DNA of 64,000 bases. Source: Saururus chinensis (Eukaryota > Streptophyta > Magnoliopsida > Piperales > Saururaceae). The notes below the pieces were generated by a model. It did not search any database and was not told the origin of the DNA. It was given only the letters and a program-made list of their open reading frames with translations. The stretch spans positions 33,310,756-33,374,755 of the forward strand of contig CP141150.1 in assembly GCA_035235625.1 (NCBI GenBank), in the 5' to 3' direction. A program made the translations under genes and the position numbers. This document shows, piece by piece, positions 1 through 12,900 of the stretch; position 1 is the first letter of the stretch, and the number at the start of each line of letters is the position of its first letter.

Positions 1-1194
1 CATCTAGAGCAGCTACTATGTTTTTTTTTTTTGGAAAAATTCTCGGGCAGGTACTGCTTTACTGCAATTAGATAAGCCCTCCTCAATTCATTGCAGCCGA
101 GAATGGGCCGGACTTGAAATGTCTTTGGCATGAATGGAAACCCTCTTAAATAGATGCACAGAACGAAATCAAAATTCTTCGCACAATTTTGAGTTCAACA
201 TTCATCAAATTTAGGCCGATAATCTTCATGTTTAGCCTCTTTTTTTATTTATTTATTTAAGTTGAAGCATTGTCACTAAAATCTATTAGTCTTTAAGTTA
301 GAATTTAAAAAATAAGACTTTAGCTGAAAGCCTTCACACAATCACTAAAACTAAATATTTGTCTTATATTTAGAAAAATAGTAATTTTTATTAAATAGTG
401 AAACCCATGTCTCAAATAAAGAAAAATAAGGTTATGATATTTTTTTTTAAGTATCCAACAACTTAAATTGAACTAAATAAAGTTATTAATATAAAACATA
501 TTTTTTTGCCAATTGGTGTTATAATAGGGATTCTGATAAACAGTCAACGAATATGTCTAACAAAATCTTTCAATTGGATTTTTTGAGTTTTGGTTAGATA
601 GAACACGTGGACCTCACATAAAGTTCACTTAGGCCTATATGTTTTGTCTAATATAAAACCAATTAAAAAATTTTATTAAATAAATTCCATCAATAATTAT
701 TATTTTTCTTTTAATAGCAATTACATATCCAGAGGAGTGAGTTACAATAGATAGACAAACTAACCATTATAATTTTGATACAAAAAATCATCTCACCCGA
801 AGAAGGCCCAAAAAAGCGAGTTAAAGCTTAATAGAACAATTTTACAAAACTTGGGCAGATCCAGGCTGGCCCGTACTAATGAAATTACCCCTTTTTGCTA
901 TTGAACAAAATTAAGATATAGTTTTAATTATATCTTCTCCAATTTACAACAAGTCCCATTATTATGAGCCGACGTGCATGAGCCCGAGCATCATTGAACA
1001 TTGAATTTCAATTTGATAGTGAACATAACTCAGGTCATATAGGTTTTCTATCCTTTTATGCTGTTGGATTGAGATCCAATAGCCGACGATGCTCAGGTTC
1101 ACAATAATGCACGTTCATTCTAATTTCTTCCATTTACAATAGACTTTTTTTTACGGCTGATTAGATGTTAACCTCAAGAAGCAAGGAAACAAGA
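1..1194. other. AT-rich flank downstream of the MYB gene, no gene seen
   Basis: No coding region or RNA gene is recognisable here. A weak imperfect inverted repeat lies at about 960-1125, where GAGC/GAGCATC-type words on the left arm recur as reverse complement on the right arm. It resembles a decayed MITE, but no clean target duplication is visible. The stretch nearest 1195 should hold the 3' untranslated region and poly(A) site of the minus-strand MYB gene; no sharp signal was identified. Confidence 0.5.
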
Positions 1195-3390
1195 TTATAG
1201 AGGGCCCACCTCATCATCAGACCCAAAATTTAGAAGAAACTCAAGTGAAATCTCGGAGGAGTCTTCGCCGGCCTCCTCAGACCTCCAAATCTCACTAACA
1301 AATGTTGATGATGTTGTAGATGCTTTGGTAGTTGTAGCAATTGGGGTGGATGATAGCATCAGAGACACCGCATTGGCGTTGTCTGCTCCCTTCAGCCCAC
1401 CAATGCTGCGGAAAGCCTCACCTATGTCGGAGTTCCACATGCGGAGGAAGTAGTCGGACTCAGGCTTGGATGGAGCAGGCAATGGATCTTGGTAGAGTAT
1501 GAGGGACTTGAGAGAGAGTCTGGCCTCGGCCTCTAGCCTGGCGCTCTCCCATTGGGCCATGTGGCGGGTGGCTGGAGAAGCAGGTCTTATGGCGGAGTCC
1601 GATGGAGAGGATGGTGTGTGGGTAATCGGGTCTAGGCCCATTCGGACAAGCCTCTTCTTCATATGGGTGTTCCAAAAGTTCTTGATCTCATTGTCGGTTC
1701 TACCTGGCAGTTGGGAAGCTATCATAGCCCATCTGTTAATAAGACACATATGGAGCAAGCAAACTTAGGGTTTTTTTACTTCATTGTAGACATAGTGAAT
1801 GAGCATTGCTGCATTAGAAATACCTGTTTCCAACAATGGCATGGAGCTGGGTGATGGTCTTCTCTTCGTCACGGGTAAATGGGCCACGCTTTATGTCTGG
1901 GCGGAGGTAGTTGGTCCAGCGGAGCCGGCAACTCTTCCCGCACCGTTGCAAACCTATTCATGTGAAATTGAAAACTAATATGAGATTAGAAATTAGAAAA
2001 GTTAATATTATAAAACAATTGTGCTATTCTACTCCTTCCGCCTTAAATTGATAGCTCTATTTGAAGAAAAAAAAACTTATTCTATATTAATAGTTTCATT
2101 TTATTGAATTTAAATAGTTAGGTACTTAAAAAGAGTATCATAAGCTTAAATACCCTTCGCTTAAATGTGGGTTTTACTATTTAACAAGAACCACTATTTT
2201 TTCAAATATAACTATTAATATAGGACGGAGAGACTATTTCTTTTAACCAAGAAGAATAAGATTACAATATGAAGTAGTTCACTTGAAATTAGTTAAAGAA
2301 TAATTAACTATGATGTTATTATTAAGTCCTCTTAGAATGCACCTCACGTTATTGTGTTGGTGTGTGTGGGGCGTAGTAGGCTATTGCATCTCAATCTAAT
2401 GACACATTAATAGAAGGGCAAGTGGGGTTGAATCACCCCCCTGCTCCCTAGTTTAGGGTGCACTATTAAATCTCGATCTTACAGTTTGCAACACATCGGT
2501 GCAGGTTGCATATTATTTTTTTTCTATTATTAAACCTAAAAAGGATGACAAATGGAAGCCTAAATTATTTTTTGATACAAAGCTAAAATTGAGTTTAGAG
2601 TGCTAAGACCATGCCTGCATGCAGGCTCCACCCCCACAAGTGTTTGAGCATACAACGATTAGGTGAGGGTGTGCGAGCATGTATAACATTATGATCAAAC
2701 ACAAGTATTAATGTTGAATACTTGTGGGTCATATGTAGCATTACTCAAATTAAAAATATAGGATAGCTCCCATTGCACACGTTCAGGGGGAAAACATTGC
2801 CAAAAATCTCGATGTTCCATTTACTAAAACAATTGCATTTTTATAAATATATCCAATCTAGCTATAATTCCAAATGGGCATTTTTCACATTAACTGTTAT
2901 GCTAAAACTTTTCTGCTTTTTTCATTTAAATTTTTTTTTTTAACTAGTGATGGCCACTCCAGTTCAGAAACTTTAGAAAAAAAATGGAGAATCAAAGAAC
3001 AAATATGTGTGATCAGCAACTCCAAAGAAACTTGTGCCATTAATCAAGAGGAGAATTAGTAAGGGTGGTGTACTTAATTTTTTAGACCTGTTTATATGAG
3101 CCGAGCGTGAGCCCGGGCATTGTGCGCCTTCGGTTTGAGCAAAACTCAAGAGGCAGATTGGTTTATGCCCCTTTTTGATCCAATGGCCATGATGAGCTCA
3201 TATAAACTTTTTTTGTTTTGGTTTTTTGTTTTAACAGAAAACTGGAAGATGAACCTGCAAGCTTAGGGAGGGACCTCCAACTGCCATGGCCATGTGTAGT
3301 GATGTAGTCGACAAGCATCCGATCCTCCTCCGGCGTCCATGGCCCCTTCTTCAGCCCCTTCTTCTCGCAGCATGGCGCCCTCCTCCCCAT
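1195..3390 (-). CDS. R2R3-MYB transcription factor, subgroup 9 / MYB17-like
   Basis: Three exons on the minus strand: 3390-3255 (136 bp), 1953-1824 (130 bp) and 1732-1195, all with GT/AG borders, giving 267 residues. The first two exon lengths and phases are those usual for plant R2R3-MYBs. The R2 repeat has Trp18, Trp38 and Trp58. R3 has Phe71, Trp90 and Trp109; a non-Trp first residue is normal for R3. The N-terminus [18 protein letters not shown] and the end-of-R3 [14 protein letters not shown] are typical. After the DNA-binding domain comes [16 protein letters not shown], a motif I associate with MYB17/MIXTA-type subgroup 9 proteins. The bHLH-interaction signature in R3 is not seen. The protein should act in the nucleus; MYB17 relatives work in meristem identity and epidermal programmes, which is only inference here. 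The start is the first ATG before the conserved N-terminus. Intron 1 is 1.3 kb and holds a MITE. Confidence 0.92.
2030..2236. repeat. Stowaway-like MITE in MYB intron 1
   Basis: About 207 bp bounded by an inverted repeat: the left end reads TACTCCTTCCGCCTTAAATT and the right end is its approximate reverse complement (TATAGGACGGAGAGACTA). The TA ends and the CTCCTTCCG core are typical of Stowaway/mariner MITEs of plants. It lies wholly inside intron 1, so it should be spliced out. Confidence 0.7.
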
Positions 3391-5257
3391 ACTACTAGCA
3401 CTGGAATTACTTCACAGATCTAACCACAGAAAGAGCTCAGATACTCCAAACCCTTCATGAACAGCCTTAAATGCAGTGAATATATCTTCCTCTCAGAGAG
3501 TTATTGCTGGAACAGCGGCAGGACGATTGACCAGCAGCAGAGTCTGATCCTTTGCAGGAATTGCATTGAATGCAAAAGTATAGTGAGATCTTCTCATTAA
3601 CTCTCAGAATTTTTGGTTTTGGGAAGAAAGTCTTTGTGGGGAGTTCGGTCTGGTCGTTGGCCATGCTTGCACGAAAACGAGGACTGATGCTATTAAATGC
3701 CAGGTAAACTGGAGGGGGTTAATCAGGAGGAGTTATTGAACGGTGTTTGTCTCCAGTTGGCCATGAAAGCTGCCATGGAGATCATTAAAGGAGGTCACTT
3801 TCTGCCTTTCAAAGGGGTTTGTACGGGCCTGGAGGGGATTGGACAATTTGACTATACTTTTGGATATATATAAGCTTGTGAAGAGAAAAAGGCTAGAGCT
3901 GAATACCAAATAAGAGGGGAAAGCCCATAAAGCCTATGGATTCTGTCATTTGTTCATAGAAATCTTACACATGCTCATCTGAGGCACGCTTGCCCTTGGA
4001 AAATATGGTTTGTCCGCTTGCTGTTAGAAAATATGGTTTGAGCTCATATAACAATGCTTATAAATTTAGGTTAAGTGAATTAAGATTACATAAGTTCAAA
4101 GTAATGTGAGAGTAAACAAACATTAGTTATAGTATTGGAACAGTTAATACCATTCATGTCCCTTCTGGATTAGATTCAATGAACCTATCCTATAATTTGG
4201 ATTCAATGAATCTATCTTGATAAGGATTTGATGAAGTTATCTTAAAGGTTCAAATGAATCTAGCAGGAGGGAAGGGACACATTCCATCTTCCTATAGTAT
4301 CTCTTCTTAGTGTCACGCGTCTCCTTGTAGCTCATACTCACCCCTCTAGAGTCTATATATATACATGTCTTCTGCATGCACTATAGGAAGGGAATTCCAA
4401 ATTCAAGAGTCCACATTGAGAATCGAAAGAGTAAGAGCAAAGCTTACATTTCACTCTTGGTTGCAAATTGTGTGTTTCCTTCTACAACAATAGGTTGTTT
4501 TATCTTGGGAGATAAGATGTCCGTGAATCCTAAAGTACTAGTAGGTGGGATGAATCTATCTTAAGGAGATAGCCTCGCTAGACTCAATCTCCTTCTTTCA
4601 CTACATTGTTTGTAGTGTGCAAGTGCTACAAAGGAATCGTCACAAGGCAGTTGTGATGAACAAGATTTCTATACTTGCCATGTGCCGTTGTCATGTGAGC
4701 GTGGGGGTCCATGATTGGGCATAGGCTAGCGGGCATTTCCTTGGGCCCCATGCCTACATGGTGGCAAGCGTCACTCTCCAAGGATGAAGACATGGAGGAC
4801 TCCTTTTGGACTTGGGGACTACTTGTGCACAATCCATTTTGGATAGAGGACTTGTGCATCGTTGTTCCTATCTTTAGGGAGCTCTAGGGGTAAGTGTGTT
4901 TTCTCATGGGAAGCATTTTTTATGCTCTCCACTAACAAAGCGCCAAGTGTAAGGAGCATATGAGAGCCGTTGATATTTAAAATAGACAATTCAAATGCTA
5001 TCACACATTATCACATGCACATGCATGGGAGCATGTTAGCGTCACCTAACGTGTGTGCATCAACTTTCTTGATGAATAGCTCCTATGTGAGAATTAAATA
5101 TCTATATAATCGACTAACCAAATCACTAGATTTCTCCTAACCATAGTACCTCAACAAGTAAGAAATTAAGAATTATAGCTTCTATGCACAAGAATCTCTT
5201 TTGAAGCAGAAACAACTAAAGCGTAAGTACGAAGTGCATTCATGATTATTCTAATCA
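3391..5257. other. intergenic region upstream of the MYB gene
   Basis: No gene is recognised. It should hold the MYB promoter and 5' leader. At about 4908-5055 there is a degraded sequence related to the left half of the MULE-type MITE at 59683-59884 (both begin GGAAG with T-runs and TTTTTTATGCTCT, then CCAAG, GTAAGGA and GATTT/GATAT blocks). Nothing else can be supported. Confidence 0.5.
3864..3874 (-). promoter_or_regulatory. possible TATA box of the MYB gene
   Basis: TTATATATATCC on the minus strand, about 480 bp upstream of the MYB start codon. It would imply a leader of some 450 bp. This is the clearest TATA-like run upstream of the gene, but AT-rich DNA makes chance matches common. Confidence 0.3.
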
Positions 5258-6221
5258 CACTACAATAAAACTATAGTATTAACGACACAAAACCAAGCGT
5301 TGCTAAAAATAACTACTTGCAGCTAATAGTCATATATTAGCTACGCTTAGTTTAAAACGTCGCTAATACTAATCATATTAGTAACACTTTATTATAAGTG
5401 TTGCTAATAGTTTCTCTATTTGTGACGCTTTACACAAACGTCGCTAAAAGATATATATTTTAAATAAAAAAAGAAAAAAGTCATAACTATTAGCGATGCT
5501 TTTTTTTAAATGTCGCTTATGGCTTTCACAATAGCGACGCTTTTGCAAAAGAGTCCCGAATAATTTTGCTATTAGCGACACTTAAAAAAATGTCACTAAT
5601 AATTATAAATTAAAAATAAAAAATAAAAAATTTGAATTATTAGCGTCGCTTTTATATAAGCGTCACAAATAGCATTGATAATAGCCACGCTTGTTTACAA
5701 GTGTCGCTAATAGCTTTATTAATTAATTTTATTTAATAAATAATAAATAAATATTAAAAAATTTAAAATAAACTTCGTAAATATAATATATTTTATTCAA
5801 TATTAACTAATTATATATATAATAAATAAATATTAAATTTACAATAAAAAGTAGTGTTAATAATATATTAAACTTTTACTATTTATATAAATATATTTTA
5901 TTTCTTAAAATTTTTTATTAATTTTAAAATATAATTTATAATAAAGGAGAGAGAGAAGAGAGAGTGCATGGAGAGAGAGAGAGTGAGAGTGAGAGAGAGG
6001 AGAGATAAAGAGGAGAGAGAGGGGGAGGTGGGAGGTGAGAGGTGAGGTGAGGTGAGAGAGAGAGAAGAGAGAGGGTAGAGAGAGGGAGAGAGAGGAGATA
6101 AGGGAGAAAGGGAGAGGGTGGAGTGAGGAGAGAGAGAGGGTGAGGAGAGAGAGAAAATTTTAATATTAAATTTAATTTTTTTATATTTTTTATTTAAAAA
6201 TTAATTAAATAAAAATATATT

Positions 6222-6224
6222 AGC

Positions 6225-6294
<70 letters not shown>
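6222..6294. repeat. (CA)n(TA)n compound microsatellite
   Basis: About 40 bases of alternating CA run directly into about 24 bases of alternating TA inside the CACTA-like element. Confidence 0.95.
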
Positions 6295-6295
<1 letters not shown>

Positions 6296-6840
6296 GCGTC
6301 CCTTATAATTTTATTATTAGCGACACATAAGAATATAACCAAGGTATTAGTGACACATATTCTTATGCATCGCTAATAACCTAGGTAATAGCGACACATA
6401 TTCCTATGCATCGCTAATAACCGAGGTAATAGTGACGCATGTTCCTATGCATCACTATTACCTTATAATTTATTATATTAATTTTAAAATATGTAAAAAG
6501 AGAAAAAATAGAGAGGATATAGAAAGAGAAGAGAGCAAGAAGGAGGAGAGAGGGTAGATATAGAGGCAGAGAGAGGGAGGGAGAGGGAGAGGGAGAGTTA
6601 GGAGAGAGGGGAGAGAGAGAGGATAGAGAGAGGGAGGAGAGAGGGAGAGGGAGAGAGAGAGAGGGGTGAGGATAGAGAGGGAAAATTTTAATTTTTTAAT
6701 ATTTTTTATTTAAAAATAAGTAAATAAAAATGTATTAGCGAAGCATACATATATGTGTTGCTAATACTCTTGTTATTAGTGACGTATAGTATTAACGATG
6801 TATATTACTATGCATCACTAATAACCTAGGTAATAGCGAC

Positions 6841-7132
6841 TAGGGATGTCACTCGGGTCGGGTAAATGGTAAACCCGACCCTAATGGGTTGGGTTTGGTT
6901 TTTAAAAATAACCCTAATGGGTCGGGTCAGGTCGGGTTTTAGTGATCCAACTCGACCCGAATATAAATATAAATATAAAATTTATATATATTTTTAATAT
7001 CATTTTTAAAAAAAAATTGAAAAAAAATTAAAAAATTTATTTAAAAAATATTTTTTATATTCTATTCGGGTCAAATGGGTCGGATTCGGGTTTGGCAAAA
7101 CCCTACCTGAACCCGACCCGGCGGCATCACTA
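6841..7132. mobile_element. hAT-type MITE of the GGGTCGGGT family, 8-bp TSD
   Basis: This 292-bp insertion starts TAGGGATGTCACTCGGGTCG and ends with the inverted counterpart GCGGCATCACTA. It is flanked by a perfect 8-bp direct repeat, ATAGCGAC (6833-6840 and 7133-7140), the target duplication size of hAT elements. The target is the CACTA subterminal repeat itself, so the MITE is younger than its host element. Its inner arms are made of CCCGACCC/GGGTCGGGT words. Relatives lie at 27805-28136 and 30608-30953. Confidence 0.9.
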
Positions 7133-8511
7133 ATAGCGACACATATTTCTATGCGTCGCTATTACCATATAATTTATTATATTAATTTTAAAATATGTAA
7201 AGAGAGAAAAATAGAGAGGATATAGAGAGAGAGGAGAGAGGGGGAGAGAGAGTAGAGAGGGAAGAGAGAGATGGAGAGAGAGAGAGGAGAGAGAGGGAGG
7301 GAGGGAGGAGAGGAGAGAGAGAGGAGAGGGAGGAGAGAGAGAGAAGAGAGAGAGAGGGGAGAGAGAGTACGTAGAAAGAGTAGAGCGGAGGAGAAAGTAA
7401 TAGTATTTGCGACGCTTAAGGGTAAGCGTCACAAATAATACAGTTTTTGCGACGCTTAGTTATAAGCGTCGCAAATGAAAACAATTGGCGATTTTTTTAA
7501 AAATGCCACAAAACTAGAATTATTTGTGACGGTTTATAAACGTTGCTAAAAGATTTCTTTTTGCAACGCTTAGATTAAGCGTCGCAAATGACAGTCATTT
7601 GCGACGCTTTCTAAGCATCGTTAAAAAAAAGGCGTTTGCACGAATGTTTCTCTCGCACCATGCGTAAATGGCCCGCGGGGGCAAAATTTTTGCCGCTCAT
7701 GGGCGATTTTTCCGGCATGGGTGTTTTTCGCTAAATCCCTCCCCCTCCTCTCCTCCCCCCACCGTTGTCTACCCTATGCCGCCATCTACCGCCGTCCTCC
7801 TCTGTCCACCCCACTTCACCCCCGCCGCTCCTCCCCTCCTATGCCCTACCCCTTAGCCACCCTCCTTCGCCCGCATCCGGCCCTGGCCACCCCACTCAGC
7901 TCCAACCCCGGCCACCCCGCGTCCGCCTCGGTCCACTCTCCCCGACTAGGGCTGTTTTGGTCTTTTTATCCTTAAATATCACACCAAAACTTTGCACCCA
8001 TCAACTATTTAATAAGTATACTACTTAAAGAAAACAATTCAGGATAGAAAACTCAATAGTACACACACAGCTCGTGCAAATTGACCAAAATGCCCCTAGT
8101 GCTAAAACAGTCAATTCACACACCTTTTAAAATCATAAAATTAATTAAATCTAATCAAGATAATTAATTTACTCTTGCTGACCAGCAAGTGGGTGCGTGG
8201 GCAGAACGTGATTAGAAAAATAATTTGGACAAAAAATCACAAGGGGTAAAGACCCTTTTGCTCCTAGTCTTGTCCAAAAGCAATAATCGCAATTAACTAA
8301 TCAATTAGCAACATTCCAGCAAACTAATCATGCATATCAGTCCCATCAACATTAAATTTCATCATAATCATGAAATCCCTATGATTAGAAGATGTAGATT
8401 GATCAATTTGGGGTTTCCCCATTCTAACATAGAAAACTCTAGATCGGGTAAATTGAATTGATTTTCAATCAAATTAGTGACCCACCCCCCACGCCTAGGC
8501 TTCGATACCAC

Positions 8512-9510
8512 TGTAGAGTGGCTGGCCGGTGGAAGCGTGGTGGTCACGAGCCCTTGGGGGTGGCGCATCAATTAAAAATCACAACTTTTATACCAATCTA
8601 TATAAATAGCATTGATATGCACATACATGAGAAATAATCAATTAACCAACGAGCATACAATAGATCAAGATGAAATTTAGGAGTAAGGATGTACTGACCT
8701 TAGGCTGTTCAGCCCTTTGAACACCCACAATTCCTTCACTACACCAATTGTATGGAATAGATCTCAAGAGAATCAAGAAGAGAGGATGATTTACCTTAGT
8801 ATGTGTTGATCCCTCTTCACCTTACTCTTGGATGCAGAATTCAGCGAGGAAGAAGCCCCAACGCCCCACCAAATCATCCCACACAAGGAGGAGAGCCTTC
8901 TCCTTCAGTTTGCTCGCCAAAGGAGTGAGAGAGGAGAGTAGAGAGGGGGTGGCCAGCATGGTTTTTCTCCAAACCCTAAGCAGGCCGCACTAACAAGGGA
9001 GAGGGGGCGGCGGATTGGGAGAGGAGAGGAGAGGTGGGGGCGGACTGATTAGGGCACTCCTCCCCCCCTTCTTTCCCTTTTATACCCTCTATTAAACTCC
9101 TCTTAATGGGCTCTCTATTTGGGCTTTTTTTGTTAGGCTTTCCTGCTTAATCTTCAAGTTTAATTCAAGAGGGTCATACACAACGGGAGCGGGCTCTGTC
9201 TCTCAGAGCCTACGGAGACCTGGACCCCCTGCACACGGCCAAGCTCGCGATAAGGTCGACCCCTTGCTAACTATGGGCCCCACCATCAACACATAATTTA
9301 CACGTCTAGGCCCCACAACGTGTTAATGTATATCTTAGTCACATGCCTAGTGTACGTGTATGACGTAAGCGGGTCCCAATCAAATTAGTCACGGTGGCTC
9401 ATGTGAGGTTAGCACGATCACCCCCACCACCCTTTGACCCCATAGGCCTTACTGGCTCACCCAGACCGTGATAACATTAGACTAAAACGGGCCCGAGCAT
9501 TGGTCCAACA
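8512..9510 (-). mobile_element. LTR plus primer-binding site of an LTR retrotransposon fossil
   Basis: Read on the minus strand, the block runs from TGTTGGACCA (at 9510) to CCACTCTACA (at 8512), so it has TG...CA ends. It is followed at once by GTGGTATCGAAGCC, which resembles a primer-binding site for initiator tRNA-Met. A clearly related LTR lies at 60527-61160. DNA at 7981-8511 would be its leader/internal side but has no recognisable coding region. The element is broken and incomplete; superfamily not determined. Confidence 0.75.
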
Positions 9511-11295
9511 CCTCGTCTCCCCCTCTTCCTGTTTTTTGTTTCCTTCGCAGCGTTGCGGCCATCCTGCTTCTGGCTGCAAGCCACAGCCGCGCGCTGACTG
9601 GGTGATCCCCAACCTCTACTCCCCTCGCCTTTCCCACTCTCACTGCACTCTACCTCAACAATTGGGCCTGCCTCAACTACTCCTCCCCGTCCTTCCCCTG
9701 CTCTCCTCTCCTAGCCTCCCTCTTTTTTTGTGTGGTAATTCTCCCTCTTTCTTGAAGACCTCCGTGAATGCAACTCAAGTAGGGGAGTGGGGACTCAAAG
9801 GATTGAGAGTGTGGAACAGAGGAGGACACATTACAGTCGCTTCAGTAGATTGAGTCATGGATCTATTGCCTTCTTATCGGATTCTGGGATTTGCTGTTTT
9901 ACTCGTTATGAAAGGTAAAGTTGGTTCATTTGTTGAGCTCTGTAAAAGAAATGTGCTCTGTATTTACCCTTTCCAGATTCCAAACTTCTTTGTAGCGGGG
10001 TTTTTTGAAGCTTTGGAGCTCTACTGTTTTCTTCTATGCCAGATTTGTGGTTCTGGGTCTATGTTGTTTTTGCCATCTGAAGGAAAAGTTTTCATCTTTC
10101 TCTGTTTTCTGATAATTCTATGTAATGTTCTGAAACAGGGTTTTCTTAAGCGTCGATTACATTCATAAACAGATGCGGCTACGAGGTCTGTTCAGGGGTG
10201 TTGTCTAATGCTAGTTGCCAGGGGCTGGACAACACAGGATTTGAGCTCCCGAAGGGCAGCTCTCGCTCCTTCAGGCCACTACCGGGTGGTCAGGCCGCTT
10301 CCTCACAGGTTGCACCTTCGACGCTTCAGACCGCGGCAGCCGCTGGCTGCTGCCTGCGCACCGTAGGCTGTGGCAGCTGGCTGGTGGCCGCAGCCAGGCT
10401 AGAGCGCCAATTCTGGCCAATACCAGTTCGCCCGCCATTTACAGCACGGTTAAAACAAGAGTCATAGCCACTAAAAGTAGAGCCGGTTGGGCTGCCGCAC
10501 CCACTTCTTCCTGGCTTCCCCCTCGTTCATTCAGCCGCTGTTCTCTCAACATATCTCGCCTCAACTGGACCACCACTTCGCTCTTTTACTTTCTTACTTC
10601 CACCGGACCACCACATCGTAATTGGCTTCATCTACAAAAACTACTTCATCTTCTCTCTCACCTTTGGCCGTTGCCATCCATCTATAGCCTTTTTTAGCCA
10701 TCATCAACCTCCTCTTCTCATCTTGACCTTCAGCCAGCACTCCTCTCATCTCCACCTTCCTAACCTACTACCAAGTCACCGCCTTTTCCTCATTCGACTA
10801 ACACTCCACTGAAACACACTATGTAGATTTCTTACTCCATCGCCCACCTTCAGACTCCCTCTACCCATCCCCTTTTGGCCATCTACTACCGCCAGTAGCC
10901 ACCTTCGGCCAATGCCTGTGCACCCCTTTTGGCTTGGCCTGGCTATTTTTTTACATGATTAGGTTAGAGTTAGGAGGCTCTTAATCTATCGTTCAACTTT
11001 AGGGACGGGCCCGGGCTTACTATGGCTCATCAAGGCCTGACCCACTTACAACTCTACTAATTTCCTGTGCCTGAGGAGGAAGAGAGGGAAAATGGTATAT
11101 AAGAAATCCGAATTAGAGGAGTTTAAATACTTTATAGTTTTATAATTTTAGATGGGAGATAGGTAAGAAATTTTAATAAATAAAGTTGGGGTAAATAAAA
11201 AATGGGTGATGAGTTAGAAATTTTAATAAATAAGGTTGGGGTGAATAAGAAATAGTGAAAGGATAATTAAGTGGGGGTTCAAATATGACATATTA
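9511..11295. other. no recognisable gene
   Basis: Mixed C-rich and AT-rich DNA. Open frames of about 90-117 codons occur (for example 9500-9853 and 9857-10168), but they lack any motif I know and show no support as exons. The C-rich stretch at 10490-10930 could be captured or pseudogenic sequence; I could not identify it. Confidence 0.4.
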
Positions 11296-11441
11296 GTCTG
11301 ATCTATGCGAAACTTCCAACTCTTTGTCTATGTTTTTCTGAACGCATTTTATGCGCTAGCATCTCCTTCCTTTTTGTACGAAAGGAGTGGAGGGAAGTGC
11401 AAGGGTCAACAAGGGATTTAGGCTAAGGAGATAAGTGCCAT
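11296..11441 (-). pseudogene. terpene synthase exon 1 relic with attached promoter
   Basis: The minus strand from the ATG at 11441 matches exon 1 of the intact terpene synthase (26838 downwards) for about 145 bp. It covers the transit-peptide region up to about the conserved Arg-Arg, then stops. Small insertions and stops break the frame. Homology continues upstream of the start (11442 to about 11690) into the promoter, including the GCACAAATATATTGAGGCCT leader and the CATGCATGGACCTTGCTGTA block, so it is a DNA-level duplicate and not a retrocopy. No downstream exons remain. It shows that a second terpene synthase once stood here. Confidence 0.85.
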
Positions 11442-11802
11442 TGCAACACAGCACAAATATATTGAGGCCTCCGGCCGCTTGGAATCATATTTATATAATT
11501 GCAGTGCTGGGGTTCTTGAATCAGTATTAAAATCTATTAAGAATACATGCATGGACCTTGCTGTAAGATCCTTTGAAAGAGAATTTGAAGCATCCCTTTT
11601 TTGCTTGTTCCTGCACACTTAATAATGGTGTAACATGTAAACTGACAAAGGAAGAAGTTAGAAAATTGTGTCATTTTTCATTTTATTTTAAAAAATACTA
11701 AGTTTGTACTAAGTATATTAAGTAATACTTCCTCTTTCTAATATTAAAAGTACCATTTAACAAAATAGTTATTTTTATTGAATAGTAAGACCCACTCATA
11801 AG

Positions 11803-12317
11803 TAGGGTTGCAAATAATACGGTGGGCCTGCAAGCCCAATCCAGCCCGGCCTGAAGTAAGCCGGCTTGGGCTTTAAAAAATAGGTTATTTTAAATATAAA
11901 ATCCCATCAATTTTTAGGCCAGGCCTGGGCATGGAAAAAAAGAGAATAATAGCCCGACCCACAATACCAAATGAAATACAATAATTTTTATTTACCAAAT
12001 GAAATGTACTCCATACCAAATAGAATGTAATGATTTTTATTATCAAATAGAATACAATGAGGTTTTTATATAATTACTTAGTTTTTAAGCTTCTCTTATA
12101 TTTATTTCTCTATTCAAGATATAGATTTATCATCTCAGATACTAAAATACTTAAAGTTAAATTATATCACTTCTCTTTCAGCCTAAAAGCCCGTGGCCCG
12201 TCTAAAATTTGGTCCGGGCCAAATTTTTTAACATTAGTTACGGGCTTGGGCCGGGCCTTGAAAATTTTATTTTCTTTGGGCTGGGCGTGGGCCTACCCTG
12301 GCTTGTTTGCAGCCCTA
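11803..12317. mobile_element. hAT-type MITE (515 bp)
   Basis: The left end is TAGGGTTGCAAATAATACGG and the right end TTTGCAGCCCTA, inverted to each other. The flanks CTCATAAG (11795-11802) and CTCCCAAG (12318-12325) form an 8-bp target duplication with two mismatches. The interior is rich in GGCCGGGC/GCCCGGCC words. The insertion splits the terpene synthase-related block at 11296-12900. Confidence 0.8.
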
Positions 12318-12375
12318 CTCCCAAGTGAATGACAAATGTTCTTCTGAGTGGCATTTTTCAAATTCCCAGTCACTT

Positions 12376-12900
12376 AAATTAGTTTGTGCTATGTAGCAAT
12401 GGGCTCTTATCTCCTTAACACTAAATCCCAGGTCCGACCATTGGAATATAAATAAAATAAATAGATAGATAAGATTTTCGTTTCCTAATGGCTCAAGCTA
12501 TTAGAAAACAAGAATTTAACATTTTTAATTGCTTAAAAGTAGATAAATTTACATAAATTTTGCCTTTTATTTGAATGAGAGACTGATTATGTAATTATTC
12601 CAGTCACATGAAAAAAATAGGGCAATTCCCAAAGGCTGAACGAATAAATGAGTGTAATAGTGAACTAATAAGAATCTTAACTTTTGATGTCTTGACCTCC
12701 GTAAGTGGAAATAGAAATTAATCCTAGATGTCATAGCCTTACAAGAAATATTAAATAGGATTGATGGTGAAATTTTGTATTACTTAATATAAACTAAAAC
12801 TTTTCTCTAAAAAAAGGAATATTACAATCAAGTAACATGGTATATTCCCATCAATTTTCTACCTTTTCCCTCACAACAAGTTTCGTCTAAGAGTTTTTTC
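12376..12900. repeat. third copy of the terpene synthase upstream repeat (left-arm type)
   Basis: Collinear with 27045-27560 and with 29840-30320. It includes a plus-strand copy of the terpene synthase leader and start (GTGCTATGTAGCAATGGGC, ATG at 12399), then the AATATAAATAAAATAAATAG block and the sequence that forms the left palindrome arm elsewhere. With the minus-strand relic at 11296-11441 it makes the same head-to-head arrangement as at the intact gene. Confidence 0.85.

Larger units (their letters stand above)
5258..7980 (+). mobile_element. CACTA (EnSpm)-like non-autonomous element, 3' end unclear
   Basis: It begins CACTACAATAAAA, the CACTA-type terminus. Arrays of TTAGCGACG and its reverse complement CGTCGCTAA follow, many paired as short palindromes (for example near 5400-5720, 6300-6460 and 7420-7620). 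In En/Spm such subterminal repeats bind the element's own TNPA-type protein. The arrays alternate with GA-rich tracts (5945-6160, 6500-6690, 7200-7400). No transposase is visible. GC-rich sequence at about 7660-7960 may be captured or terminal sequence. No matching TTGTAGTG end was found, so the right boundary is a guess. Confidence 0.7.

Noticed and set aside
9857-10168. 103-codon frame with hydrophobic segments
   Set aside because: No homology recognised, T-rich composition makes hydrophobic translations likely, and neither promoter nor splice support is visible.
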